Shown here piece after piece: positions 48,801 to 60,100 of a DNA stretch of 64,000 nt. A program made the translations under genes and the position numbers. The notes beneath the pieces were generated by a model, which was not told where the DNA came from, made no database searches, and was given only the letters and a program-made list of their open reading frames with translations. Origin of the DNA: Pagrus major (taxonomy: Eukaryota > Chordata > Actinopteri > Spariformes > Sparidae); contig NC_133237.1 in the NCBI RefSeq assembly GCF_040436345.1, forward strand, positions 23,999,749 to 24,063,748. Direction: 5' to 3'. The first letter of the stretch is position 1; each line of letters starts with the position of its first letter.

Positions 48801-51800
48801 GCTAAGATCATAGGAAGTATTAGATAAATACTTTGGGAAAGTCCCTTTTTTTTCTCGTTAATTTAAAAGGTAATCTCCTGTGTGAAGTTTTCCTGGTTCC
48901 TCCCTGCCACCTGCATAAAATTCTCACACATCTCTTAATCTTGTAATCGTAATCCTGTTATCTGTGTGTCATACCTTGGTGGAGACCTGCGGAGATATGG
49001 TCTGATTCAAACTGAGTGGGTGTGTGGATTTTTGTTTTACGTGACTATAATGCTTTTCATTCAATTTTAAATTAGTTTTAACCCCGGGCACAAAATTATC
49101 TGATCTAGCAAATGTAGCACCAGCTACCTGGTAAAAAAAACAAGTGGCTGATGCTAAATTTACTAGATTTTCTTTACTCAACAGCAACAAAAAGGCTGGG
49201 AGTATATTCATGTTCTCAGAGATTTAGGTGGTGGACAAAAAAGTTAATTTTGCATGAAAAAATGTAATGTATACATATGTGTATGTATGTTTATACTATG
49301 TGTGTATTTGGGATAAGGGGAAAATATTTATTTTACTGCAGATTAGCATGTGTTTGTGAGTTTGATGAGGCAAAAATAATCAGTTTGTAATCAATGTATA
49401 GTTGTAATTTTTAATATTAAAAGTAATACTTAATATTGGTATACTGACTGGGCATGAAAGATAAATTTACAGATTGTATGATTGCTGATAGTTCTCACTA
49501 TACAACATGAAAGCAGATTTTTTTTATGCCCAGGAAAAGGAAGGGCTGGCAGTGCTTTGTAGTTATTTTTTCTACAGGCTTGGACACGCTACAAGTTCTT
49601 CTGAAGTGTTTTTTGATGATCAAATGTTGCAAGATTGAACTTCGATCATGTCAAACACAGTAACTGCTTGGGATATAATCAGACCAGTTTTGTGGCAAAG
49701 AGAGATCTTCTACTGCTTTCTATACCATCCATTAACAGGCTTTCTCTGCATCCTCATCACATTTCACAATATGGCCAGTCCTCGCTCAATAATCGATATT
49801 TTGCTGCACTGACAGAGAGGTAATGGACAGACTGTCCATTAAGGACACTCTGTGGTTACAGTAGGAACATGGACTTCTTCAGGGATCATTTACAATACAT
49901 ATAGGGGACTAATGGGAACCATTAAGTGCTGAGCCAGATAGCAGCATATTTTATTACCTCAGGCCTGCCAGTACTTGTGGCTTGTGTTGTCCATGTACAG
50001 ACTAATGATCAAGAAGCAAAGATCATTCCACAGTGGCAACGCTGTTTGCTAAGCTTCTAAATAAAAAAATCCACCAAACTGACCTCAACCTGAGTTGTGT
50101 CACAAATTCTCAGTACTGCAGAATAAACGAAGCAAAGGTTTCAGAAACCACACGCAGCATCCTCCACAATCCTGTACACACTACAAGCTCCTTTGTCACA
50201 GTCAACCTCTATGCTTACAACTACATTAAAACAGTTTTCACAACAAGACACAAAAACACTCCAGAGACCCTCACATCATCTGTCAGGCAGCTGTGAGCAA
50301 ACCTCTGCACCTGGCCAAGACATGCTTTAAAAGAGAGCCGGCCAGGAAAGCCTGCGAGGGGACCCAAAAGGAGGCGGAGGAGTGGGTCGGCTAAGAGAGC
50401 CAGCCAAAATGTGCTGCTCGCTGGGCCTGACACTCAAGCAGGAATGCTTTCAAATAGTCAAAAGGGATAGAAAGAAAGAAGAGGGGGAGAGAGAGAGGGA
50501 GGGAGGAAGGAGAAGAGGAGGAATGAGAGCAGAGGGGATATGAGCCTCACTCTGAGAAACTCTTCTGGTTCTAATTTACACATCTATGACCACAGCCCAG
50601 AATGAGCTCACTGTGAGAGGAGAACAACAACAACCAAAAGCAAGAAATAAAAAAAACTATGGAGAAAGTGATTAAAGGCAGCCTGCTAAAAAAGAGGGCA
50701 GATGGTAGTTGCTCATTGACATGCTCTCCAGACAAGTTGCTTAACATCTGCTGATCGATAGAGTGTCAAACTAAAAACTAGGCTAAAATGCATAGCCAGG
50801 AGGCTAGAAAATTGACAAATGGGGGTGAGGGCAGTAATACAGGGGTGAGAGAAAACTGGAGAGATGGAGCCAAGAGAGATGCGGCGAGGGGTTACTCTGC
50901 GGAGAACAGCAGACGGAGGCGATTAGTGGTGGTTCTGGAATGTGAGGGTCAGAGATCTGGGCTCTGCTGGGACCCGCTCTGTAAACACGACCCCACCTCA
51001 ACCAGCAGAATACCCCCAAACACACTCACGTACACATAAAAACCTCACTGGGATGCAAACAAACCGAAGCCGCAGCCACATACAACCAAACAAACCACCA
51101 AAAAACCCACCAGCGACTGGGAAGAAAAACTAACCAACCAAATAAACCACACCAGAGCCAAAGAATCCTAAAGGGATGTATTGAGGCAAACAGCCTGTTC
51201 ACTATCACAGACCTAAATAAACTCTTTTGGAGGCTGTTGCTACAAACAAACAGCCTGTGCATCATAGATTAGCATTACACTCTGCCTGCAGCTATATCCA
51301 AGCCACAATAATGGCCATCTGCGTCATCACAGCCAATAATGTTTGACTGTACAGGCTACATCGTTCTACATTTGCCCTCTGATAGGACTGGAGGACAGAC
51401 AATTAGTGACCTGTCAACACAGGTCCATCTGGCCTGCAGCTCAGGGCTGGGCTGAGGCTGGGCTACAGCCCAGCCTGCTGCAGCACCCTTCAGGGGTGGT
51501 CCACCCTCACTGGGCCCCTCACCAGCCTGCATGTGCCAGTGTTTCCCAACTAAATTTTAAGCTGCTTGTTTACCTTTAAGTCAACATTGCAAAAAAGTCA
51601 TAAGGTCGTGAACTGAACTGTGAAGTGTCGTAATTTGAATCTTTGCAAGCACGAGAATCTGTGGTAACAACATTACAAGAAGCAGAGTGACGGCCGCCTA
51701 ACATGCTCGTAAACAGCAGTCTGCAGTTGGGTTGGGTGGGCTTGAATGATTATTTACGCAATAATGACTTTAACTGCACAAAGTCTCGGTCTCCATAAGC

Positions 51801-54800
51801 CAGCCTTGGTTTGTTCTTTCACCTAATCACTATTCAGTTTGTGACAGGGCAGAGCCAAGCCTTTTATGTTTCACCTGATATAAAAAGTCTTTGTTTGAAG
51901 AGGCAGTCCAGGAAGAGACAGTATGCACCATCACGAGGCTCAAGCACACAAAAGAGCACAGTTACAGACACACAAACAGACAGACTGTTGTACCGTAGGG
52001 CAAGTAACACTTACACAGGAGATGAAGTCATTCACACCAAGGCTGTGATTATGATTGTCAAGCATAACCCAATAAAGTACTGTGCATGCATGTGTGTCCT
52101 AGAAGTCAGTTCTCCCTGTTCATCCTTGGTGGCCCAGTCCAGGTAGTGGAAAGGTAGGATAAGGTTGAGTGGTAACCCCCGGCACTGACACACAGCCAGC
52201 TATCTTTCCATAATTGTCTGGGTTATTCTGAGGGACTGTGGTTTTTTTTGTCTGCTCTGACAGTAGAACAAACAGTCTAATCAGTGGAGAACAAAGAGGG
52301 ACTGAGGAGCCACAACAGTCCTGGATCTTAGTTAACCATCTGCTATCATCAGCATCTGCTACTGCCTGACCTCATGCAAATTGTTTAAGTAGATACTTAC
52401 AGGGTCACAGGTTTGTCATATTTCTTAAGAAATATGTTGTATTCATCCGCATCATAAGCACTGACAAAAACAAGTCATAAAAAGGCCAAGAGTGAAACAG
52501 AAAGACAGCTGAAAGTACCCTGCTGGCCAGAAATGCTAATATTTATTGAGGAGTTTGAAGTGTAATGTTAACAGACACACAGAGCAAAAGAAAGTGTGTG
52601 TAAACTGAAAATTGTTTCTTGTTAGCAAGGTCGTTCTAACTAAAGCTGAAACAATTAGTCAATTAATCAATTAGTCGACTGAATGAAAAGTGATTATTTT
52701 GATAATTTTATTGATGCACGCTCTGGATTTTTTCAGCCAATAGAGATTTTACCCAGCTTCTCTTAGCTGATACCAACAAGAAAACCAATAATTTCACTTC
52801 TTGTGTTTTATAAAGTTCCTAACCTGTCATTTATGCACACCTAACAGTAGGGAAGGCTAAAAGTAGTGAGCAAAGATGGATGATATTATTCCATAGCTCT
52901 ACTGCTTATAGTCTGGCTTCTCTTTGTTGTGTTGAAACTCTTCTCCTCCTACTTCTTCTTCTCTGTATTTATTGAGACTTTTCCCAATATCCAAAGCTTT
53001 ATCGGTCCTCCAGTCTTTGAGTTTTGGACCATTTTTCATCATTTTAACATTTTTTAGACAAAATAATGAATCGTGAAAATGATCGTCAGCTTAATAGACT
53101 AGCTGAATAGTTGCAGGCCTACCACCAGCGCACCAGGTGAGCTCTTTCTTGCCCCCTCTTCTGTTACTGTTACCACTGGCCAGTGGAGACATGCTTCCCA
53201 CAGCTGCTTCTGTTCTCTCCTCACTTCACTGACCTGCTTCCTGGAGCCCGGCTCTGGAGTTCAGGGCATGAGTGGTGAGGGCTGAAGTGGGTTGTCTGTG
53301 TGCCTGTCTGATTCAGCAGGAATATAAAGGACCCGCCACTGTGGTATGTACCTTGGAAACTTTAAAGGAGCTCTCTGGTGGTTTCTGTGGTGTGAAGGTA
53401 AGGGTGTGCGCTGCGAGGTGAGGTGCTGGCAGTCTGCAACGTGAGAACGACATGGGGTTGTGGTTGAGACTGGAGGGGAGGTATTTGGAATAGGGGAGCC
53501 TGATTGTGGTAGTGCTGTATGTATGGAAAGAGTTGAGAGCTGCAGGGTTGTTTTGTCTGAGTGTTTTGGTTTGCAGTGAAACATGCATTTGGAACGACTT
53601 CAGACGGAGCAGAGCTTGAGAGGATGAAGGAAGAGAAGGCTCCAGCAGGTGAGATGTGACACAATGATAAAATGGTCCCAATGATGAGTAACAATGCCAT
53701 GGCGCCAAAGGGGGGATGTCTAAGTCTCTTTACGGGGGGGCAGACAGAAAGAAGACGAGTCATTAGTTCTGACAGACGTACAGGCGGGGCTACAGGCTGT
53801 ATTCGGATTCAGGTAGATACTTTGATGTTAAACTTCTCCAAACCCATTCTAGCTAATGAGCACTGAGGATTAGAGCACTACACACATCTTCATTCACTCA
53901 TTACGGCTAATACCTATGGACCACCCTGGGCACTTACGTAACCGCCATCGAGGAAAAGATTGCAGCTGCCTCATTAAAAGTACATTTGAAGCTATTTGCT
54001 GTCGAACAGTTCCTATCCCTCTCAATACTACTTCCTCACTTGGACATGAACAGACAGCTGTGGATAAGATCCCCTCAGGCGCCCGTGGGTCTGACCTCTG
54101 ACCCCTACTGTAGATCCTCATCCCCGTCTCTGTTTCAGGCTACTCTCCCACCCCAGGGCTGTTCAGGCTCTCACTTGCCCCTCAGCCTTCAGGCAAACGA
54201 GACATTTCTGAGGGCTGAGCTGGCTCTGGAGAGCTAATGGGTGAAGGGAGACGTATTGACAGCAGAATACATGTGTCCATGTAGACTGTCTATGGCAGAG
54301 CGTAGCTAATGGATTCCTGCTTCTGCAGTGCTGTCAAACGGGAAGGAGATGCATTAATACACTAACGAGGGAGAGTAAGCAAAATCACTTCTTCCACTCG
54401 CTAATGATTCGACTGAGCCATTTTTAATGGCTCTCCATCTGTCATCCGCAGAGTGACGCCAGTGTGTTCCATAACTTCAGAGTGTGTTTGATCAGGGCCC
54501 GAAACACGCAGCAAAACACACCCGGCGAATTTGTCAACAAACAGCACGCACATGGCAGCTGTAGTAGGGTGCCTGCATTGGCAACCATGACTCATCCACA
54601 AAAACACCCACACCCACACTTTTACTCTCATAGGCACGCACACACACATAAATACATACACATAGGAGACAATTTAATATTCCTGGCCCTATACACACAG
54701 ACATGCTGTGACGTGTTGGCCTTTTGCTGTCTCACTCACTTGGCAGCTTTCTCTGCCAAAAGAATAGAAGCAGGAATCCTCTACGATAAACCCGCCGCCC

Positions 54801-57800
54801 GCCCAAAGCACACAAACAGACATAAAACACACACACACACACACACTCACACACCTCGCTACATTGCTGGATCACCTTCAGTCCCAAAATAGAGTTTGTC
54901 TGAGGAATAAGGGACAAAAAAGGGGGGGAAAGCAGATATAAGCTGGAAAAAGGGAGCCCTTTTAAAATTCAGATCTCTTCGGTAGATACCGGTCCTCTCG
55001 TCCTGGCATGCTGCTTCACGTCTAGAACAAAAACACACTCAAACACACCAGTGATCAACTGATTCCAGCTTTCTCTTTCTGTAGAACCCAAAAACTAGTT
55101 GTGATTTTACAACTGGAAAAAAATCACTTTCCTGTTTAAAACTGCCAGTTCTATGCAGGTGTGACAAATGTCAATAACATCTTGTGCATTAGGGCTGCAA
55201 CTTCAAATTATCCTCATTATCTTTTTATTTTCACAATTAATCATTAAGGAGGTAAAATGTCAGAACATTTTTTTAAATGCTCATCACGATTTCCCAGAGG
55301 CCAAAGTGACGTCCAACCAACAGTCCAAAACTCATAAATTACAATGAAAAGATGCAAATTCTCTGATGTAAGAAGCTGAAAAAAGCAAACATTTTGATAT
55401 TTTTGCTTGAAAAAAAGACTGAAACGAGTAGTCGATTATCAAAACAGTTCGCAATTAATTTTCTTCTGACCGACTTAGCATTGTAATGCTAATGGTTGCA
55501 GCTCTTTTGTGCATATAGTATGAAACTATTTCACAATTGACCTCTGCAAGAAGGTTAAGCCTAGTGGCAATTGTAGTGTTCCTCTAAGCTGTATACGCTA
55601 ATAGCAGGCTTTCAAGTGTCACTTCCAATCATTTCCCAATTACACTTAAGAGAGCCAATAACTGGCTTTATTGGGGTGATGACAGAGTAAGGACCACCTG
55701 TGCAGGAGGGAAACAGCAGTGCAGGCTGCGAGGCCTGTCCCTGCATGCTCTGCAGATATGACAAACACCCGCCACCTCCTGACCTCCCTGTGGCTGGACG
55801 CTAGATCTTAGATGCAGCCACGGGGCGCAGATTCTGTCAGCTCTCTCCCGGTCAAACCCCTACAGACCCACCAGGAATGCATGAACACACTTAGGAACAC
55901 AAGCAAACACTTGCATTCTGCAGCTTACTTGGAACTGACTGACACTGAGCTGAACCAGAACAATCTTTCTCTGTGAAGCATCCTTTGTGTGCATGTCAGA
56001 ACAGCCCCATAAGCAACACCTCCTTATGACTGGGGTACAACAATGTTAGACAAGCCTGGTGTTGAGTAAGAGTCTGATCAGGTAACCTGAGTCAAAACCG
56101 CAGTTTATGTCCTCAACATCCATGCATTCCACAGCTCATGCATTATTCCATACCATGCTAACTTTATGTCACCACTTTGACTGTTTAGTAAATAAAAAAC
56201 ACACGGAGACGCTGTGAAATCCTCACATCACTGTGGAATCCCTCTTAAGCTGATAGCATAATTAGGACAAGATGCTTCGGGGTAAAATTCCAGCATTACA
56301 GTGGTGAATGAGCCCCTTTACAGGGTGAATAATGCCAGCGGCCAGTCAACCATCTGAGTGAATCTGATGATGGCATTTTTAAGGGAAAATTGGGTTAGTC
56401 AGAGATAAGAGGGTTTAGCTAAAAGAAGGGCCCTCTTCATTTTCACTGAGTGATGGCATTCACTGCCAAATACCCACAGATGAGTCAAGATCAGGCCTCT
56501 GCTGATAACTGACATGATGGCTAACATAGCTGAGACATGCTGGAAGCTGCCAGACAGACAGGAATCGGTGAGTACTCTAATAGCTCATGAGCAAGAATGG
56601 GTTTAACAATGTGTTATACTATATTAGGGATAGACTAATTATCGGAGCCAGTATGCAGCATTTTTCCGCTAATCAGAATTAGTGAGGGTTTTCTTGTCCA
56701 ATTGCGGATGAAACAATTTAAAAGTGTTCAAGTTTGGCTCTGATGCAGCTGTTTCTCTCTGTCTGTGTAGTCACCAGTCTGCAGTCCGATTGGTTACACG
56801 TCACGAATAATAAAAATCTTTCAACACTAATTCATCTGAATCTGCACAGTAACTAGTAACTAAAGTTATTAGATAAATGAAGAGAAGAAAAAAAAAATTG
56901 CTTCCCAAAGGAAGAGAAGTGGAAGTATAAAGTAGCGAAAATGGAAATACTATAGAGTAGTAGAGAGATTATCATTTCTACCCTGGTTTCAAATATCAGT
57001 TATCAGTCTCCTGATAATACTAATAATCATCATCCTGAATAAAAACAGATCTGTCGATATACTATATAATTCAATATGATGCTGTCATTGTGTGTTGAAC
57101 AATTGACCACATGTTTTGTTTAGCAGGTGGCGATGTGGTTATTGATCTGAGAATGATGTCTGGTTTTGCTTGATAAAACTATAGGGGTCTGATTTGGGTT
57201 TATTTGAGAAACTACACCTAATGGGCCAGAAAAAAAACACCCCTTTTATTTTACCAAAGAATATTTCAGTCACAAGACGAACTCACTCTCTAAATCCTCT
57301 CAGATGGGTCTAGCTTGAGGCCCAGTGACTCAGTCTCATGTTGTAATCTAGTGGGAAAGAGGATAAGAGGGGTCAGGGCACGCAATTTTGTGAGAAAGCA
57401 AGTGGCGTGCTTAGTGTGTGTCGGCGGAGGAGAACTGAGAGAGACCATTTCCTCCCTTCTGCTGACTGATGCTGGGTGACTAGCCACTTCCTAAGCACAA
57501 AACAAAGCTGCTGAGATGTGTGCAGAGTGAACAGCTAATAGCATACCTGCAGGGGTTAAGAATAACACGGCAAAGAAACTAACTGCCTCACACTGTCGTT
57601 TTGTCTGCCAGGCTGCTTCCTTTGCTTTAACTGCCAACGAGACTGAGACCTGTCGGTCTGCCTAGACGGGTTCTGCCTCTGTCATGTTTGCTGCAGGTCC
57701 GAATAATCACTCAGTCGCTCAGCACTGATGCTCCCGTCCCAATCATAGTCATGTGAGATGACGACATGAAACTTATGACTCTACATTTTGTCCCAGTCTT

Positions 57801-59665
57801 CACTAAACATCACAGTAAAGCAGGTACCACACTGAAACCGGCTTTTAGAGGATTTTAGATAATTTACCCCACAAGGTTGAACAGAAGTAGAAAGTAATTT
57901 AGTGTTTTTATTCTATTCCTCTTAAAGTCCAATACATTTCTAAGGTACTGGAATTTCATTGACGTGTTCCCATTTCGTCAGACATTTACGCGCTATAACA
58001 TTTAAGAGATTTCTGCCAATGAAAAGTTCATTCTCACTATTACAGTAAATCATGAACTGAGGGCACAACGAGAGAATGTGTGTGTGATCACATTAAATCT
58101 CAACTACTGAGGTCATCCTACATTTAATATAATGATGATACTCATGCTGCTCTATATGATTAAAACACAATTGGACCAAATCTTATCACATGGAGGTTTC
58201 TGATATTATATGGGTTATAAGATGGATAGTGCTGACTATGATTATGTTGCAATTTTTGTTTTCTTTTTTAAGGCTGCACGATTAAACTATTATTTCAGTA
58301 GATGTTATGCTTGTGATGATGTGAATGATCATTATGATGCTGTTTTGTCACACGTTTCCTTTATCATCTGCGATATCGATATTGCACTTGGTCATATTGC
58401 AACTTCTACGTTTCAATTCACTCTGCTTATCTGTGAGTTAAGTAAACGTAAATACACAACAACATCTGCAAGCTTGCTCTTCCTCCACTGTAAGTTTAAA
58501 ACCATCAGATTTTGATTCGCAGACCGAGGAAAGCGTCTTCTTACTGTGACAGTCTGCAGGCCTGGACAACTTTTGAAAGCTGGACCATAAAATGATTGAT
58601 GGATTACTTCACGATAAGAAAAATACACAATTAGCCTATCACATCCACTGTCAAGTGGAATCCATTAGTGATTACAGCAAAACTAATTCTGAGCACTCCT
58701 TCATTATGGCTCCGTCCTGTGGCCCCTGAGTTGTTTTCCCACATGTTGTTCCTGATGTTCCTCCCTGTGAAAACTGCTGGTTAATTGAATTATAAACCTG
58801 TACCAGCCTCCAGCTGAGCTCTGCTAATGAATCTGTGGCTGACGTCCAGCAGTCCTGCAGTGAGAGGCGCTACAGCGCGCAGTGAACAGAGGTAATTTTC
58901 GGCACGAGAACACAAGCACGGGGCCATGTTTTTATCCCAATTCCCACGTTCTTCTCCCGGGAACTTTGGGGGGGTTACCATGGGAACAGATGAATTCCCG
59001 GGACAACTCTGCTGCCAGCTGAGCTCCCCTCCTCCCTCCCTCCTGCCCCCACGTGCACCGAGGGGAACGGGCTGAAACTTTGCTGCCTGTTTGAACAGTT
59101 TCCACTTGACTTCTGGAGAAATACTTTGCAGCTTCGTTGACTTAAACAAATCCCCCTTCGATGTGTTTTGGGTTTGTTTTTTTTTTCCAAGAGAAAAAAC
59201 AGTTTCGTTTAAACTCCTTCAAACCCTCTTTAAAGTTGACATGATCCACAGAGCTGCTGTTGACATGACACAAGGCAAGCTGACAGACGTGTGTGCGTTA
59301 TTTAAAAGTGTTTCAAAGTTACTTACTGCAGCTTTAAAAATGGCAAATGGTGCATTTAAATTGTGGCCTAATTGTTGTTGTTAAACTGATCAAAGAAAAT
59401 AAGTTTGCCTCAGGTCAAACCCAGTAAAATAGGTTAGATTAATAGACCTGTTCTTACCGACACAAAGACATATTACATCCAGACCGACAAGCATCCTCCT
59501 CTTGGTGCAAAACGCCTGTTCCTCCTCAGGCTGGGCGAGGAAATGATTCCCGGCTCCGTTCTCTCTACTTTCCCCGGCACCGCCGCTGTCAGCCAGCCGC
59601 AGCTGGAGCTCCGCGTCCCGGGGCAGCGTGTTGCTGTTGGTACCGGTGGAATTGACCTTTTGCAT
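43041..59665 (-). CDS. Phospholipid phosphatase (LPP/PAP2 superfamily, PLPP2/PLPP3-like), 6 exons, 330 residues
   Basis: Join of 59665-59458, 46730-46573, 46406-46120, 45989-45932, 43548-43372 and 43145-43041, all GT-AG and in phase, ending TAG. The family is six-span membrane enzymes that dephosphorylate lysophosphatidate, phosphatidate, sphingosine-1-phosphate and ceramide-1-phosphate, mainly at the cell surface. The three phosphatase motifs are present: K172..R179-P180 (KLSVGRLRP), S223-G-H225 (FFSGHASF) and R271..H277..D281 ([12 protein letters not shown]). A conserved glycosylation sequon, NCT, lies in the exon 3 loop. Exons 3-5 resemble PLPP3 ([30 protein letters not shown]), while [23 protein letters not shown] and Thr before R271 resemble PLPP2. 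The subfamily needs a tree. The start at 59665 was chosen because an upstream in-frame ATG would translate a poly-T tract. Confidence 0.92.
43372..43548 (-). CDS. Phosphatase exon 5: third catalytic motif
   Basis: A 177-nt exon with [18 protein letters not shown] and [25 protein letters not shown] acceptor; donor GTG|GTACGT. Confidence 0.95.
43676..43955 (+). repeat. Interspersed repeat, copy 2 of a pair
   Basis: Same repeat as 27293-27565: TGACAGGGGCAACAACAGACTG, ATCGTGATTGGGT, ACATGGGCTCTGGAACA and CACAGCGTCCAAACTTTTCTGG. Confidence 0.65.
45847..45910 (-). repeat. (CA)n microsatellite just after a 5' splice site
   Basis: On the transcribed strand this is an interrupted CA repeat beginning about 21 nt after the donor of the 58-nt exon 4. 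Confidence 0.92.
45932..45989 (-). CDS. Phosphatase exon 4: second catalytic motif
   Basis: A 58-nt exon encoding [19 protein letters not shown], including the active-site histidine. Acceptor TTTCAG; donor GTAAGT. It is the shortest coding exon of the gene. Confidence 0.94.
46120..46406 (-). CDS. Phosphatase exon 3: first catalytic motif
   Basis: It encodes [17 protein letters not shown], the membrane segment [17 protein letters not shown], the [15 protein letters not shown] motif and the extracellular loop with NCT. Acceptor TTCCCAG; donor AAG|GTGTGT. Confidence 0.95.
46573..46730 (-). CDS. Phosphatase exon 2
   Basis: It encodes [29 protein letters not shown] and the second membrane segment ([13 protein letters not shown]). 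Acceptor CATCAG; donor ACG|GTAAGA. Confidence 0.94.
47904..47970 (+). repeat. Retroelement-like 3' tail
   Basis: TTTTGTACAGCACTTTGGTC and TGTGCTCTAGAAATAAACG match the pattern GCACTTTG...GTGCTATATAAATAAA seen at the 3' ends of many fish repeats. Confidence 0.45.
50464..50531 (+). repeat. Purine tract
   Basis: About 68 bp almost wholly A/G (GAAAGAAAGAAGAGGGGGAG type), able in principle to form triplex DNA. Confidence 0.8.
52643..53122. mobile_element. AGGGCTGCAACTA-type MITE, copy 1
   Basis: Starts near AAGCTGAAACAATTAGTCAA and ends AGCTGAATAGTTGCAGGCCT, imperfect inverted ends of a common fish element. Confidence 0.65.
55192..55508. mobile_element. AGGGCTGCAACTA-type MITE, copy 2
   Basis: Starts AGGGCTGCAACTTCAAATTA and ends GCTAATGGTTGCAGCTCTTT, with AGTCGATTATCAAAACAGTT inside. 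Confidence 0.7.
56625..57050. repeat. Repeat related to the inner element at 9838-10130
   Basis: Shares ATTATCGG, CAGCATTTTTCCG and TTGGCTCTGATGCAGC in the same order with the element in the adgrl1 intron. Confidence 0.5.
58270..58460. repeat. GGCTGCACGATTAA-type repeat (hAT-like)
   Basis: Starts AAGGCTGCACGATTAAACTA and contains TCTGCGATATCGATATTGCA, resembling nonautonomous hAT elements of fishes. Confidence 0.4.
59458..59665 (-). CDS. Phosphatase exon 1
   Basis: It encodes a hydrophilic N-terminus starting [12 protein letters not shown], then [15 protein letters not shown] at the start of the first helix. Donor GTCG|GTAAGA; the next exon completes VASIPFF as in PLPP2. The N-terminal extension before KRRML is about 52 residues, longer than in human PLPP1-3. 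Confidence 0.85.
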
Positions 59666-60100
59666 GTCTTTACACGTTAATGACGTAAAAAAAAAAAAAA
59701 AAAAGTAGTTGCAATGAGTCTGTTTTGTCGTGGTAAGCTGGTGAATGATGAAAATTCCCAAACTTTTCAGTCCATCCGCCGTCGGTGCGACAAATCCATG
59801 TCAAGGAAAGTTTGACAGCAGTGGACCCTGCTCAACCAACCAGCCAGCCAACCAGCCAGCCAACCAACCAGCCAACTGGTAGTTAAGGTAAACTCACACG
59901 TTTGTCATCAAAACGCGAGAGAAAGGTGAAGGCCAAGTGAAAGAAGGAGGGAACAAAAACATCCGAGTAAACTTCAGACCTCTCAGCCAACTTCTTCAGA
60001 GTGGGAGCGCGTTGTTCCCTCTGCTCCCGGATCGTCCCGGACACCTCTCTACAGCGTGATGGCAAACACACATGAATGGAAAACACAACTTTTAGTCCAA
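59666..60100 (-). promoter_or_regulatory. Probable 5' untranslated region and promoter of the phosphatase gene
   Basis: Upstream of the start codon lie a T run of about 18 on the - strand and a tetranucleotide CCAA/CCAG repeat (59834-59876). A good donor, CGT|GTGAGT, follows the base at 59897 and suggests an untranslated first exon. The CpG content is higher than in the neighbouring sequence. The transcription start is not defined. Confidence 0.4.
59834..59876 (+). repeat. (CCAA/CCAG)n tandem repeat
   Basis: Alternating AACC and AGCC units just upstream of phosphatase exon 1. Confidence 0.85.

Larger units (their letters stand above)
46731..59457 (-). other. Phosphatase intron 1, about 12.7 kb
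   Basis: Contains a retroelement-like tail (about 47904-47970), a purine tract (50464-50531), an exon-like segment with a palindrome (52401-52460), inverted-repeat elements (about 52643-53122, 55192-55508, 56625-57050) and a CA tract (54827-54855). A hAT-like element start lies near 58270. Otherwise unique sequence with no convincing gene. Confidence 0.6.

Noticed and set aside
53261..53763. Overlapping - strand frames of 107-133 codons in the phosphatase intron
   Set aside because: Three frames open together over the same interval, with Ser/Pro/His-rich composition and no splice support.
53894..53990. Exon-like NLFLDGGY with a GTAAGT donor on the - strand
   Set aside because: Too short, preceded by an in-frame stop, and with no convincing acceptor.
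59666..59761. Upstream in-frame ATG for the phosphatase at 59761
   Set aside because: It would translate a poly-T tract into a phenylalanine run; the ATG at 59665 starts a family-like Met-Gln N-terminus.
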